From: Emticicia sp037153985
Lineage (GTDB): Bacteria; Bacteroidota; Bacteroidia; Cytophagales; Spirosomataceae
Reading direction: 5' to 3'
Length of the DNA stretch: 64,000 nt
NCBI RefSeq assembly: GCF_037153985.1
Contig: NZ_JBBAYI010000009.1
Location: 124,001-188,000 of the forward strand
Positions 27,224 through 35,327 of the stretch are shown in pieces. The number at the start of each line of letters is the position of its first letter. Position 1 is the first letter of the stretch. The notes under the pieces were generated by a model. It was not told where the DNA came from and did not search any database. It saw nothing but the letters and a program-made list of their open reading frames with translations. The translations under genes were made by a program, and so were the position numbers.

Positions 27224-27893
27224 ACTGTGGCGGAATCAACAGGTTTAACGAAATATATAAGACCATTACTACTAAAGAAAAAACCAGCGTTGTTTTAATA
27301 GCTAGTGGGTTTTGTAGTTCCTGAAAAGATTTTCGGAACAAAAAAACAGGATTAGTGAACAAGTCCCAGCTATTGAAGCGAATAAACCGACCCAGATATA
27401 ACCCAAAACCTGCCAGCATGACGCTACCCGAAATTAAAACCCACGCTGTAAACTTGTTGGTAAGCCTTTGGATAATCTGATGAGCTACGTAAAGCGAATA
27501 AAGGCCAGTAGCTAAACCTGCCAAGGCCACAACAAAAAAATTGACCGAATCGAACCACAGCAAATGGCTTTCTGATTCGACCAAATGAATTAAATCTGTA
27601 ATGATATAAGGCGAATTAGGGAAAAATAAAAGCCACAAACCCAGAAAAACATATAGTACAACGCGCTTGGTACCAATTGCCGCTTGTTTTGATGCATGAA
27701 TCCGGCGAGCCACCAGAACAAAAAATAACGGAACCCACGCCAGAAATAAATTCCATAACAGAAAAATGTTTCTTAGATACCCCGTTTTTACGAATCCGGT
27801 AAGAAGAAGCACTACACTTAAGGTTGCCAGTAAAATCAGGCTCAATGTCGGGCGGCTGATATTAAATGGGGTAGCTGATTTTTTATTATTCAT
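27198..27893 (-). CDS. DUF1361 membrane protein
   Basis: A 231-residue protein with about seven transmembrane helices. The family signature is the block LGLWLLFFPNSPYIITDLIHL followed by WFDSVNFF and later FGLYLGRFIRFNSWDLF, which are highly conserved in DUF1361. Function is unknown. The frame extends upstream to 27944, but the ATG at 27893 gives a normal start and leaves the operator-like element at 27900-27930 outside the gene. It is the first gene of the six-gene minus-strand block that ends with xrtN. Confidence 0.87.
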   Translation of the reverse strand: MNNKKSATPFNISRPTLSLILLATLSVVLLLTGFVKTGYLRNIFLLWNLFLAWVPLFFVLVARRIHASKQAAIGTKRVVLYVFLGLWLLFFPNSPYIITDLIHLVESESHLLWFDSVNFFVVALAGLATGLYSLYVAHQIIQRLTNKFTAWVLISGSVMLAGFGLYLGRFIRFNSWDLFTNPVFLFRKSFQELQNPLAIKTTLVFSLVVMVLYISLNLLIPPQYERTKNVA

Positions 27894-27899
27894 AAGTGT

Positions 27900-27930
27900 T
27901 TTAAAAAGAACTTTGTTTTGCAAAGTAAAT
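27900..27930. promoter_or_regulatory. Second copy of the candidate operator, before the DUF1361 gene
   Basis: ACTTT (27910-27914), seven bases, AAAGT (27922-27926) within a 31-base stretch nearly identical to 25861-25890. It lies 7-37 bases before the ATG of the first gene of the operon. Confidence 0.55.
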
Positions 27931-28189
27931 TCAAGTTTTATCATTCTCCAAATCTTTTTCTATTTTTTTTAACATACTCATAACAAGTTAGGTAGAGATA
28001 CAAAACAAATAGAAACACAATAAAATGCTGGTGTCATGTATTTAAGAATAAGTTGTAGCTATTATTATTGCCACTTTGTATGTAAATTAGAGGTAGAAAT
28101 GAATACCAGCAATCTGCTCTTATAAAATTGAACACATTGTTTCAGAGGATTGTTAATAATTGAATGGGAATTATATTAATGAAGATGAT

Positions 28190-30004
28190 ATGTCGGAGAT
28201 AAGTTTTGATTATAAAACCGAATTATTGCGGGTGCCTGAAGAACCAGGGGTATACAGATATTTTGATGAAACAGGCGAAGTAATTTATGTAGGTAAAGCC
28301 AAGAATCTGAAAAACAGGGTAACAAGTTATTTTACTAATTTTAACCGCCACGACCGAAAAACACGTCGGTTGGTTGTAAGTATCCGTAAGCTGGAGTTTA
28401 CCATCGTACCAAGCGAATTTGATGCGCTTCTCCTTGAAAACACCCTGATTAAGAAATATCAGCCCCGTTATAATATTTTATTGCGCGACGACAAAATGTA
28501 TCCGTTTGTATGTGTTACAAATGAGCGTTTTCCGCGCGTAATTACTACACGGCGTATTGAAGACAAATCGCGCGGCAAACTGTATGGCCCTTTTGTTAAC
28601 TCAAAAGCTATGTATGCGTTGCTCGAGATGTTTAGTCAGTTATATACCATTCGTACTTGTAACCTGAATCTGGCGCAGGAAAATATCGATGCACGTAAGT
28701 TCAAAGTTTGCCTTGAATTCCATATCGGCAACTGTAAAGGGCCTTGCGAAAACCTGCAATCAGAAGCTGATTATATGCGTGAAATAGAGCAGGTGCATAA
28801 TATTTTAAAAGGTAATTTATCACCTGCAAAACAGTACTTTGAGCAACGTATGCAAGAGGCCGCTCAAAAGCTGGCATTTGAAGAGGCGCATCAGTTTAAA
28901 CTGAAACTTGATTTTCTGCAAAACTACCAAAGTAAGGCTACGGTGGTTAATCCAAGCATTAAAGATTTAGATGTGTTCAGTATCACCTCCGATGAGGCAT
29001 CGGCATACATCAACTACCTGAAAGTAATTAATGGTACTATTACGCTTACACAAACGCTTGAGGTAAAGAAAAAACTGGACGAAACCGATGAAGAAATTCT
29101 GGCTATGTTTATTCTGGAGCTTCGGCAGCAGTATGAAAGCACCACTAAAGAGATAGTAACGAATATTCCGGTGACGATTGATATGAAGGCAGATATTGCA
29201 GTGCCACAAATAGGAGATAAACGCAAATTGCTGGATATGTCTTTGAAGAATGTAATTTATTTCAGAAAAGAAAAAGCCGAGAGGGAAGCCATAGCTGCAA
29301 GCGGCGCTACTAATAAACGTGACCGTGTACTGGTAAAACTTAAACAGGATTTGCAACTTAAGGCTTTACCACGCCATATTGAATGTTTCGATAACTCGAA
29401 TATTCAGGGTACGAATCCGGTATCGGCAATGGTATGCTTTATTAACGGACAACCATCACCCAGAGATTACCGTCATTTTATTCCGAAAACTGTGCAGGGG
29501 CCAAACGATTTCGCAACTATGAAAGAAGTGGTAACCCGACGTTATACAAGGTTGTTGGAAGAAAAAGCCGACTTGCCTGACCTCATTATTATAGATGGGG
29601 GTAAAGGGCAGCTTTCGGCCGCTTGTGAAGCCCTGAAAGAGCTAAACCTATATGGTGAAATACCCATTATAGGTATAGCCAAACGACTGGAAGAAATTTA
29701 TTTCCCAGAAGACACATTGCCATTGTATATCGATAAAAAATCTGAATCGCTGAAATTGATACAACGCTGCCGCGATGAAGCCCACAGGTTTGGTATTACT
29801 CACCACCGCGACCGCCGTAGCCAGAATTTTCTGATAAGCAGCCTTGAAAGTGCGCCCGGTATAGGTAAACTAACGGCTACAAAGGTACTCAAACATTTCA
29901 AGACTATTTCGAACATCAAAAATGCCCCTGACGAGGCCCTGATTGAATTGGTAGGAAAAGACAAAACTCACCGTATTAAAGAGTTTCTCGAAAAAGAAAG
30001 CTGA
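28190..30004 (+). CDS. uvrC: Excinuclease ABC subunit C (UvrC)
   Basis: A 604-residue nucleotide-excision-repair nuclease. The N-terminal GIY-YIG domain (about 17-95) reads EPGVYRYFDETGEVIYVGKAKNLKNRV; a Cys-containing segment, the UVR helix pair (LAFEEAHQFKLKLDFL), the RNase H-like C-terminal nuclease domain with ECFDNSNIQG and LIIIDGGKGQLSAA, and a terminal helix-hairpin-helix (LESAPGIGKLTATKVL) follow in normal order. A TTG-initiated extension from 28160 is possible; the ATG at 28190 yields the usual N-terminus. The 245-base gap upstream is shared with the divergent DUF1361 gene. Confidence 0.97.
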   Translation: MSEISFDYKTELLRVPEEPGVYRYFDETGEVIYVGKAKNLKNRVTSYFTNFNRHDRKTRRLVVSIRKLEFTIVPSEFDALLLENTLIKKYQPRYNILLRDDKMYPFVCVTNERFPRVITTRRIEDKSRGKLYGPFVNSKAMYALLEMFSQLYTIRTCNLNLAQENIDARKFKVCLEFHIGNCKGPCENLQSEADYMREIEQVHNILKGNLSPAKQYFEQRMQEAAQKLAFEEAHQFKLKLDFLQNYQSKATVVNPSIKDLDVFSITSDEASAYINYLKVINGTITLTQTLEVKKKLDETDEEILAMFILELRQQYESTTKEIVTNIPVTIDMKADIAVPQIGDKRKLLDMSLKNVIYFRKEKAEREAIAASGATNKRDRVLVKLKQDLQLKALPRHIECFDNSNIQGTNPVSAMVCFINGQPSPRDYRHFIPKTVQGPNDFATMKEVVTRRYTRLLEEKADLPDLIIIDGGKGQLSAACEALKELNLYGEIPIIGIAKRLEEIYFPEDTLPLYIDKKSESLKLIQRCRDEAHRFGITHHRDRRSQNFLISSLESAPGIGKLTATKVLKHFKTISNIKNAPDEALIELVGKDKTHRIKEFLEKES

Positions 30005-30025
30005 TAGTATTTTATGGCAGCCTTC

Positions 30026-30913
30026 TTAATGTTGAAGGCTGTCGTAAATCATTCTTGAAACCTCGGCCAGAACTTCTATTCCCTGCTTTTCGTTTTTCAG
30101 CTTTCTTGATAAAACTACTAGCACATATTTGCGGCCATCGGGTAGATACACAATACCTGAATCATTCTGTACGCCAGTAATAGAGCCCGTTTTATGCGCT
30201 ACTTTTACGTCTTTAGGTAGTTTTCCGGGTATGGTTTCATTAAATTTCTGGTCAAATAATATGTCAATCATCTGCTCTGAGGCTTTTTTACTAACTACTT
30301 TTTTTTGTGCCAGCTTCTCAAAAATAAGCATCAGGTCATAAGCTGTTACTGTATTATTCATGCCTAGCTTGAAGGCTTTGTTGTCTTCTACACCTCGCAA
30401 TACCTGAATGTCGTTAGCACCGAGGATTCTCATGCTTGCATTTGCATTTTTTGCACCTACCAAGTCGATAAGCACATTGGTTGCAAGGTTACTACTCACA
30501 ATAATCATCTGGTAGGTCAGGTCATAGATAGTCATCTTCTGACCAATTTTTTTATACATATCGTCTGCGCTGTCATCGCTTATATCTAAGCTAAAGAGGC
30601 TGCCATCAACAATACTTTTAAATTCGTTTTTTACAACAATAGAATCAGAAAGTTTAAACTTACCTGCTTTTGCCTGTTTAAATACTTCAATCATGACAGG
30701 GGTTTTCATGGTACTGGCTGCATGGAAACTTTCATGTTCATGAATAAAAAGTGTTTTTCCGGTTTGTAAATCTTTAAAAGCTAGGGCAAAGTCTCCCTCA
30801 ACCGTACTTAGCTTCTCTTCAATAGCTTTTTTCAAATGGTTGGTCTCCGTTTGCTGTGCTAACACATTCATCAGGTTTCCGAGCAAGAGAGCAATAGTAT
30901 AAAAGTGTTTCAT
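30026..30913 (-). CDS. Class A beta-lactamase-like serine hydrolase
   Basis: A 295-residue secreted hydrolase with a signal peptide (IALLLGNLMNVLAQ). The class A motifs are present: STMK with Ser67 and Lys70, SSN at 140-142 in place of SDN, and KTG at 241-243; Glu176 in RGVEDNKAF is the candidate for the deacylating glutamate (Glu166 in standard numbering). This E-D-x-x-A form differs from the E-x-x-L-N omega loop of TEM-type enzymes and is shared with chromosomal hydrolases in several phyla, so beta-lactam resistance is possible but not assured. No regulator is adjacent. It converges with uvrC. Confidence 0.88.
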   Translation of the reverse strand: MKHFYTIALLLGNLMNVLAQQTETNHLKKAIEEKLSTVEGDFALAFKDLQTGKTLFIHEHESFHAASTMKTPVMIEVFKQAKAGKFKLSDSIVVKNEFKSIVDGSLFSLDISDDSADDMYKKIGQKMTIYDLTYQMIIVSSNLATNVLIDLVGAKNANASMRILGANDIQVLRGVEDNKAFKLGMNNTVTAYDLMLIFEKLAQKKVVSKKASEQMIDILFDQKFNETIPGKLPKDVKVAHKTGSITGVQNDSGIVYLPDGRKYVLVVLSRKLKNEKQGIEVLAEVSRMIYDSLQH

Positions 30914-31034
30914 AGGGTTCAGTACAGACGCTTAATGAATAAATACCTCTCATGCAAGATAATGCAAATTTGTTAAAAACAGGTATAGCAATAAGTGATA
31001 ATACTGTGGGCTACGCATAACTTAAGGCTCTAAG

Positions 31035-31042
31035 TATTTTTG
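31035..31042 (+). promoter_or_regulatory. -7 box of a possible small-RNA gene
   Basis: TATTTTTG is an exact TAnnTTTG match in a non-coding interval; the predicted transcription start is about 31049. No good -33 element was found. Confidence 0.4.
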
Positions 31043-31048
31043 TAAGGA

Positions 31049-31138
31049 GCTTATTTTTAGAAAATTGAAGTAAAATTTCTCTAAAATCATTGATTCTGAG
31101 GAACATTTTCCTCAGAATCAATGATTTTAGCCTTTTTT
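31049..31138 (+). ncRNA. Candidate small RNA ending in a long perfect hairpin
   Basis: A promoter-like box precedes, and a perfect 23-bp stem with a T-run ends, an interval of about 90 bases with no ORF. No plus-strand gene lies upstream that would need this terminator, since uvrC is over 1 kb away and the beta-lactamase-like gene runs the other way. It could instead be a leader attenuator for the 47-residue ORF at 31192. Purely structural prediction. Confidence 0.35.
31081..31136 (+). terminator. Strong rho-independent terminator, perfect 23-bp stem
   Basis: 31081-31103 pairs perfectly with 31108-31130 around a four-base loop, followed by CCTTTTTT. Unusually long and perfect for this window. 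Confidence 0.85.
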
Positions 31139-31191
31139 AAGCATTGGCAAGCGTTTTTGATAATTAACTACATAACAAAACATTAAGAGCC

Positions 31192-31335
31192 ATGATAGTT
31201 GTATTATTTATCGTATCACAATTTATTGCTATGGGATGTGTATCGGCTTATGGTTTGCATCTGGAGCGTCAGGAACAACGAGAGTATCGAAATAGTATGA
31301 TTTCGCAAAGAAAAAATAATCGTAGAGAAAACTAG
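31192..31335 (+). CDS. Small membrane peptide, 47 residues
   Basis: An ATG-initiated frame encodes a hydrophobic helix (IVVLFIVSQFIAMGCVSAYGL) followed by a strongly basic tail rich in Arg, Gln and Asn (LERQEQREYRNSMISQRK). I do not recognise it. Topology with a positive cytoplasmic tail and the position after a strong terminator suggest a separate small gene, but a frame this short could be chance. Confidence 0.4.
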   Translation: MIVVLFIVSQFIAMGCVSAYGLHLERQEQREYRNSMISQRKNNRREN

Positions 31336-31499
31336 CCCAAACCTTTTATAGTTCAATAACAGTAAATCAACAAGGCAAACAATAATCGCTTTTGAGAGAG
31401 GGTTTACTTTCGAGGCTGTTAGCAAATAAAATGCTCATGCGCCAAAACAACATATATGTATCAGTCAATATAACATACAGGAGCTAGAAAAAAACTTAA

Positions 31500-33212
31500 C
31501 TAGAATTTACTGCCTACTACTACTTTTGCTTTAAAACTTTGTTTTTTGCCTGTGGTATTAAATATTTCTACCAGAATTACATAATACCCTACGGCTACTG
31601 GTTCATAAGTAGCTCCTTTACCATCCCAGATTAGCTGGTCGTTAACACCAAGAAGCTGGTTTTGTGCAAGGGTTTTTATGAGTTGTCCGTTGGCATTAAA
31701 CACATAAGCATTGGCTATATAATTATAATTGTCTAGTTGAAACCTGAGCGTACAAACATCGTCCTGTCCATCGTTATCAGGGGTAATAATTTCCGGCTCA
31801 ATACTAAAAATAGTTGATTCTACCGCAGGAATTTGCTGTGAATTAGCATAGCCGGGCGTGGCATAACCTTCAGATGCCGCCGCCGAATGCCAGTTTGATG
31901 GGTCGTTTGAATCTTTCGTAAAATCTGCTTTTTCAAGCGAAATGCCTTCTTTATCGTCAATCAATAAATGATGCAGATTCTCGTTGTAGTCGAATCTGTC
32001 GAATACTTTTTCGTTTGCATTAAGCAGAATTACCGTTCCGCTTTTATCAGGAAACGAGGGCAAAGAACTCATCTCAAGAAAGTTCTCCTTAACTGATTTA
32101 AAGTATTCTCTGCTCACTGCAGACACATCTGAGGTTAAGACCAAAAACTGTTTGGGCTGCAAAACAATATTTTTAGTAGTAATATTGCGCTTGTTGGCTA
32201 TTAAACCTGCGGCATCAGCATTGGCTAAAGCCCAGTTAGTAATAGTAACCAGTTTGCTGCTTTGGTTATAAATTTCAACAAAATCTTCTCCACTGCTACG
32301 CGGATTAAAAAGAATTTCGCTCAGCACAACTTCGCCCGAATCGGCATAAGTAGGAGTACCTATTATTAAGCCAGATTCTTTTAGTACATTGCCTGAACAA
32401 TCGGCTATATTATGGGCTGTAAGTTGATAAAGCGCACCTGCCTGCATGGTCGAAGAAAATGTCAAAACAATATTTTTATTCTGAGGGCTTTCGAGCCCTA
32501 TTGTTTTAATTGCCAGATTATTATTGCTTGTATAGGCATAAGGGCTTATAGCTGAGAGGCTATCCAGTTTTTCTGAAAATACCAGCTTAATGCTATTTTC
32601 GGCTAGCCATTCATACCTGATTAGGGTAGGAGGGGTGAGGTCTGGGTGAGAATCCTTTACTGAGTTTTCGCTGCCGGGCGTGCCTTGTAGCAGTGCTTCG
32701 CTCGATGCCCAATTACCTTCTTCTACACAGGCATATTCGGTGTCAATCATTTCAAGTGCGAAACCCTGATTTTTAGTTGAGGTATACCATTTGTCGGTAT
32801 AACTCACTGAAAACAAGGTCTTGTTTGCTACATTTTTCAGCGTGAGGGTTGTACCAGTATTAGATAATGAAAAGTTGTTTAACCCTATAACTTTTCCATA
32901 AGGCTCAAACTCACGGGCATTGTTTCTGTGAGTAACAATTGCATAAGCCCCGGCCTCGATTGAAACATCAGGAAAAACTGCGGAGGTTGAATTATAAAAA
33001 AGTACAAATTTATTCAGGTTTATGCTTTTAGCCGAGCGGTTGTATAACTCCAGATATTCTTTTTCAGGCAAACCTTTGGTAGGGGTAGGGTCGGCCATGA
33101 TTTCAGTAATAATAAGGTCGTTGTTATTTTGGGCTTTAGTCTCAGCAAACGTAAAACATAAAAAGCAAAGGGTGTAAACCAGCGATTTACACCCTTGTTG
33201 CAGTATATTCAT
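31500..33212 (-). CDS. Secreted lamin-tail-domain protein
   Basis: A 570-residue exported protein with a signal peptide (LVYTLCFLCFTFAETKAQ). It holds two lamin-tail (LTD) domains, one near 30-150 (IITEIMADPTPTKG then EKEYLELYNRSAKSINL) and one near 295-410 (VVLSEILFNPRSSGEDFVEIYNQSS), a bacterial Ig-like segment between them, and a C-terminal FlgD-like or gliding-associated beta module (SIEPEIITPDNDGQDD, then LIWDGKGATYEPVAVGYYV). This architecture is common in surface proteins of Bacteroidota that use type IX secretion. An ATG nine bases further upstream is possible. No associated enzyme. Confidence 0.85.
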   Translation of the reverse strand: MNILQQGCKSLVYTLCFLCFTFAETKAQNNNDLIITEIMADPTPTKGLPEKEYLELYNRSAKSINLNKFVLFYNSTSAVFPDVSIEAGAYAIVTHRNNAREFEPYGKVIGLNNFSLSNTGTTLTLKNVANKTLFSVSYTDKWYTSTKNQGFALEMIDTEYACVEEGNWASSEALLQGTPGSENSVKDSHPDLTPPTLIRYEWLAENSIKLVFSEKLDSLSAISPYAYTSNNNLAIKTIGLESPQNKNIVLTFSSTMQAGALYQLTAHNIADCSGNVLKESGLIIGTPTYADSGEVVLSEILFNPRSSGEDFVEIYNQSSKLVTITNWALANADAAGLIANKRNITTKNIVLQPKQFLVLTSDVSAVSREYFKSVKENFLEMSSLPSFPDKSGTVILLNANEKVFDRFDYNENLHHLLIDDKEGISLEKADFTKDSNDPSNWHSAAASEGYATPGYANSQQIPAVESTIFSIEPEIITPDNDGQDDVCTLRFQLDNYNYIANAYVFNANGQLIKTLAQNQLLGVNDQLIWDGKGATYEPVAVGYYVILVEIFNTTGKKQSFKAKVVVGSKF

Positions 33213-33241
33213 AAGCAGCAATAATAAGTTATCTGGTCAGA

Positions 33242-33643
33242 TTAAGCTGTTTTTTCTTCTGTTTTGGTAGGGGCTACGGCTTTAGGTTTAGCCGGAACCG
33301 ATTTTGCCGGAGTAGGTGTTGGGGCAACGGCTTTGGGTGTAGGTGTTGACTCAGACGTTGTTGCCGCTTTAGTATCTTCTTTTTTACTTACAACGGCACT
33401 GTCTTTTTTCTTGTCTTTCTTTTTATCTTTTTTTGCTTTCTCAGCCACCTTTTTCAAAGCTTTTTTTTCATCTTTCTGCTTTTCTTTTTCAGCTTTCTTT
33501 TTGAGTTTAACTACTTTTTTAGCTAATTTCTTTGCAGTTTTATCGATGGTTTTCTTTAATTTTTTGCTCGTGTTTTCACCTTTTACTACACTCGTCAGCG
33601 CAGCAGCTATTTCAGTGACCTGTTGTTTGAGATCAGTTTTCAT
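33242..33643 (-). CDS. Lysine/alanine-rich histone H1-like protein
   Basis: A 133-residue protein with a short helical N-terminus (DLKQQVTEIAAALTSVVKG) and a long lysine-rich tail, KKLKKTIDKTAKKLAKKV and KKDKKKDKKKDS, ending in Pro/Thr/Ala-rich repeats (TPTPKAVAPTPTPAKSVPA). The pattern is that of eukaryote-like H1 or chlamydial HC1-type DNA-binding proteins found in Bacteroidota, which are thought to compact the nucleoid. Low complexity limits homology inference. It lies 29 bases upstream of the lamin-tail gene in the same direction. Confidence 0.7.
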   Translation of the reverse strand: MKTDLKQQVTEIAAALTSVVKGENTSKKLKKTIDKTAKKLAKKVVKLKKKAEKEKQKDEKKALKKVAEKAKKDKKKDKKKDSAVVSKKEDTKAATTSESTPTPKAVAPTPTPAKSVPAKPKAVAPTKTEEKTA

Positions 33644-33835
33644 AAGGAGTTATTTTTAGTATATTCGAATTAATGTGCAAATACAATTAACTGTTATCAA
33701 AAAAGCAAAAAAAACGTGTTAAGTTTTAAGGCAAAGACAAAAATAGTTGAACGAATCATGATTATTTGATGCCCGTTAATGATGAAAACAAGAAATTAAC
33801 TAAATTGTTGCCTCTCAGTTATTAATTGAAGAAAT

Positions 33836-34486
33836 ATGTATATGATACACTTTATACCGGAAGATATTCTCAAACTCCTGATTTCGGCAGGTACTGGAGC
33901 TATTATTGGTTTTGAACGAGAATATCATAGTAAATCGGCAGGTTTGCGTACCATGATATTAATCTGTCTGGGTTCTACACTTTTTACAATAATTTCGATG
34001 AAGCTAGGTGCCGACCCCTCGCGCATAGCAGCTAACATTGTAACAGGTATTGGTTTTGTTGGGGGCGGAATTATTTTCAGAGACAACTCAAGCGGGCGTA
34101 TTACGGGTATTACTACCGCTGCGGCGGCTTGGGTTACGGCTGCTTTAGGTATGTGTGTTGGCTTTGGTAAGGGGCTTTACGAAACAGGATTTGTGGCAAT
34201 GATTATGGCTATTTTTGCCCTTTATGTGCTAGTACCTATACAAACACGTATTAAAAAGAAAAACCTGATTCGTACCTACCGGATTGTATGTAAATTTAAT
34301 AATGATACCCTTAAGCATTATGAACACAAGTTTGCCAAGTTTGGTCTGGATGCAGAACGAGACAAGCAAACGAAATCGAACGACCTCATTAGTGGTATTT
34401 GGGTGGTAAGAGGTCCCGAGCAAAATCATGAAAAGGCCATCAAGAGTTTATTAAACGACCCTGATATTATAGAGTTCGATTTTTGA
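33836..34486 (+). CDS. MgtC/SapB family membrane protein
   Basis: A 216-residue protein whose first 140 residues form the MgtC domain with about five helices; the conserved start GTGAIIGFEREYHSKSAGLRTMILICLGSTLFT and GFVGGGIIFRD are diagnostic. The C-terminal 75 residues form a soluble ACT-like domain. MgtC proteins inhibit or modulate F-type ATP synthase and Mg2+ homeostasis in pathogens; in environmental Bacteroidota the role is not established. It is divergent from the histone-like gene across a 192-base gap. Confidence 0.92.
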   Translation: MYMIHFIPEDILKLLISAGTGAIIGFEREYHSKSAGLRTMILICLGSTLFTIISMKLGADPSRIAANIVTGIGFVGGGIIFRDNSSGRITGITTAAAAWVTAALGMCVGFGKGLYETGFVAMIMAIFALYVLVPIQTRIKKKNLIRTYRIVCKFNNDTLKHYEHKFAKFGLDAERDKQTKSNDLISGIWVVRGPEQNHEKAIKSLLNDPDIIEFDF

Positions 34487-34537
34487 TTCCAACCTTTTTA
34501 AATAAAATGGAATCTTCTATAAAAAACAATTCTATCT

Positions 34538-34963
34538 ATGCGAACTATCTTAACTTTTATCTGCACTATTGTATTGTTATCTGCCTGTGAAACAGCCAAT
34601 ACTGACCCACTTTTGCTTCAGGTAAACGGGCAGTGGAAACTTATAAAAATCGGTATAGGTTTTCCGGCTCCGGGTGGGCCTACCGAGATACAGCCTACTT
34701 ATCAGGAAACACTCGAATTTGATGCTTCAAATGGTAATTTTACCCGTATTAAAGATGGTAAAGTAGTAGAGCAGACTAAAGTAAGTGTAAGTTCGGATAA
34801 AAAGGCTACTTACAACAGAGATATGCTTATTTTCGAGAAGAGTAATACGTACTCCTACATATCGTTTACCGAAACATCAAAATATATGGTTTTATACCAA
34901 AGTGCACCTGTGGGTTCGACTTTGGCCGATGGTAATTCGTTTTTTTACGAGAAAATCAAGTAA
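34538..34963 (+). CDS. Putative lipoprotein, lipocalin-like
   Basis: A 141-residue protein with a lipoprotein signal (ILTFICTIVLLSAC, Cys16) and a compact beta-rich body starting with VNGQWKLIKIGIGFPAPGG, which recalls the lipocalin-like domains of Bacteroidota lipoproteins. No catalytic motif is visible. It follows mgtC-like gene by 51 bases. Function unknown. Confidence 0.65.
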   Translation: MRTILTFICTIVLLSACETANTDPLLLQVNGQWKLIKIGIGFPAPGGPTEIQPTYQETLEFDASNGNFTRIKDGKVVEQTKVSVSSDKKATYNRDMLIFEKSNTYSYISFTETSKYMVLYQSAPVGSTLADGNSFFYEKIK

Positions 34964-35026
34964 TACTTTCAAGTTTGCCACTTATGTAATAACTTGCGCT
35001 CAGAAAATAACGTATCGAAATAAATC

Positions 35027-35209
35027 ATGGGAAAACCTTCTGAATCAAAACCGCTACCTAACTGGCTTATGCTAGTGATTTTCTTGTTAATCATGACAAT
35101 CCTTTGGGTATTTGGCGATTTGTTTACCTTTCTGTTAGGCTTGTTTATTATGGCACTTGTTTTTGCCAACGGTTATGACCGTACACATGCTGATGAAGGA
35201 CATCATTAA
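35027..35209 (+). CDS. Small membrane protein, 60 residues
   Basis: A 60-residue protein with two closely spaced hydrophobic helices (NWLMLVIFLLIMTILWVF and FTFLLGLFIMALVFANGY) and a His-rich C-terminal end (DRTHADEGHH). It has an ATG start and a strong terminator directly after its stop, which supports a real gene. I recognise no family. Confidence 0.6.
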   Translation: MGKPSESKPLPNWLMLVIFLLIMTILWVFGDLFTFLLGLFIMALVFANGYDRTHADEGHH

Positions 35210-35216
35210 GAAATAG

Positions 35217-35240
35217 AAAGGCGGTTTAACCGCCTTTTTT
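35217..35240 (+). terminator. Intrinsic terminator after the 60-residue protein gene
   Basis: AAGGCGGTT and AACCGCCTT pair around a single T and are followed by TTTT. GC-rich, near-perfect. Confidence 0.85.
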
Positions 35241-35327
35241 ATTGTACCCGAAAATCATTTGTTAAGTAAATAATTTACCCATAATTTAGCCCGATAGCTA
35301 ATTATATTCTCTTCTAACTTAACACAA

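Noticed and set aside
30017..30042. Short hairpin at the end of the beta-lactamase-like gene as a terminator
   Set aside because: It overlaps the last codons, has a wobble at its base and no T-run on either strand; not called.
33264..33659. Plus-strand frame of 131 residues, Phe/Leu/Ser-rich
   Set aside because: Mirror of the lysine-rich histone-like gene; its composition is just the complement of AAA/AAG codons.
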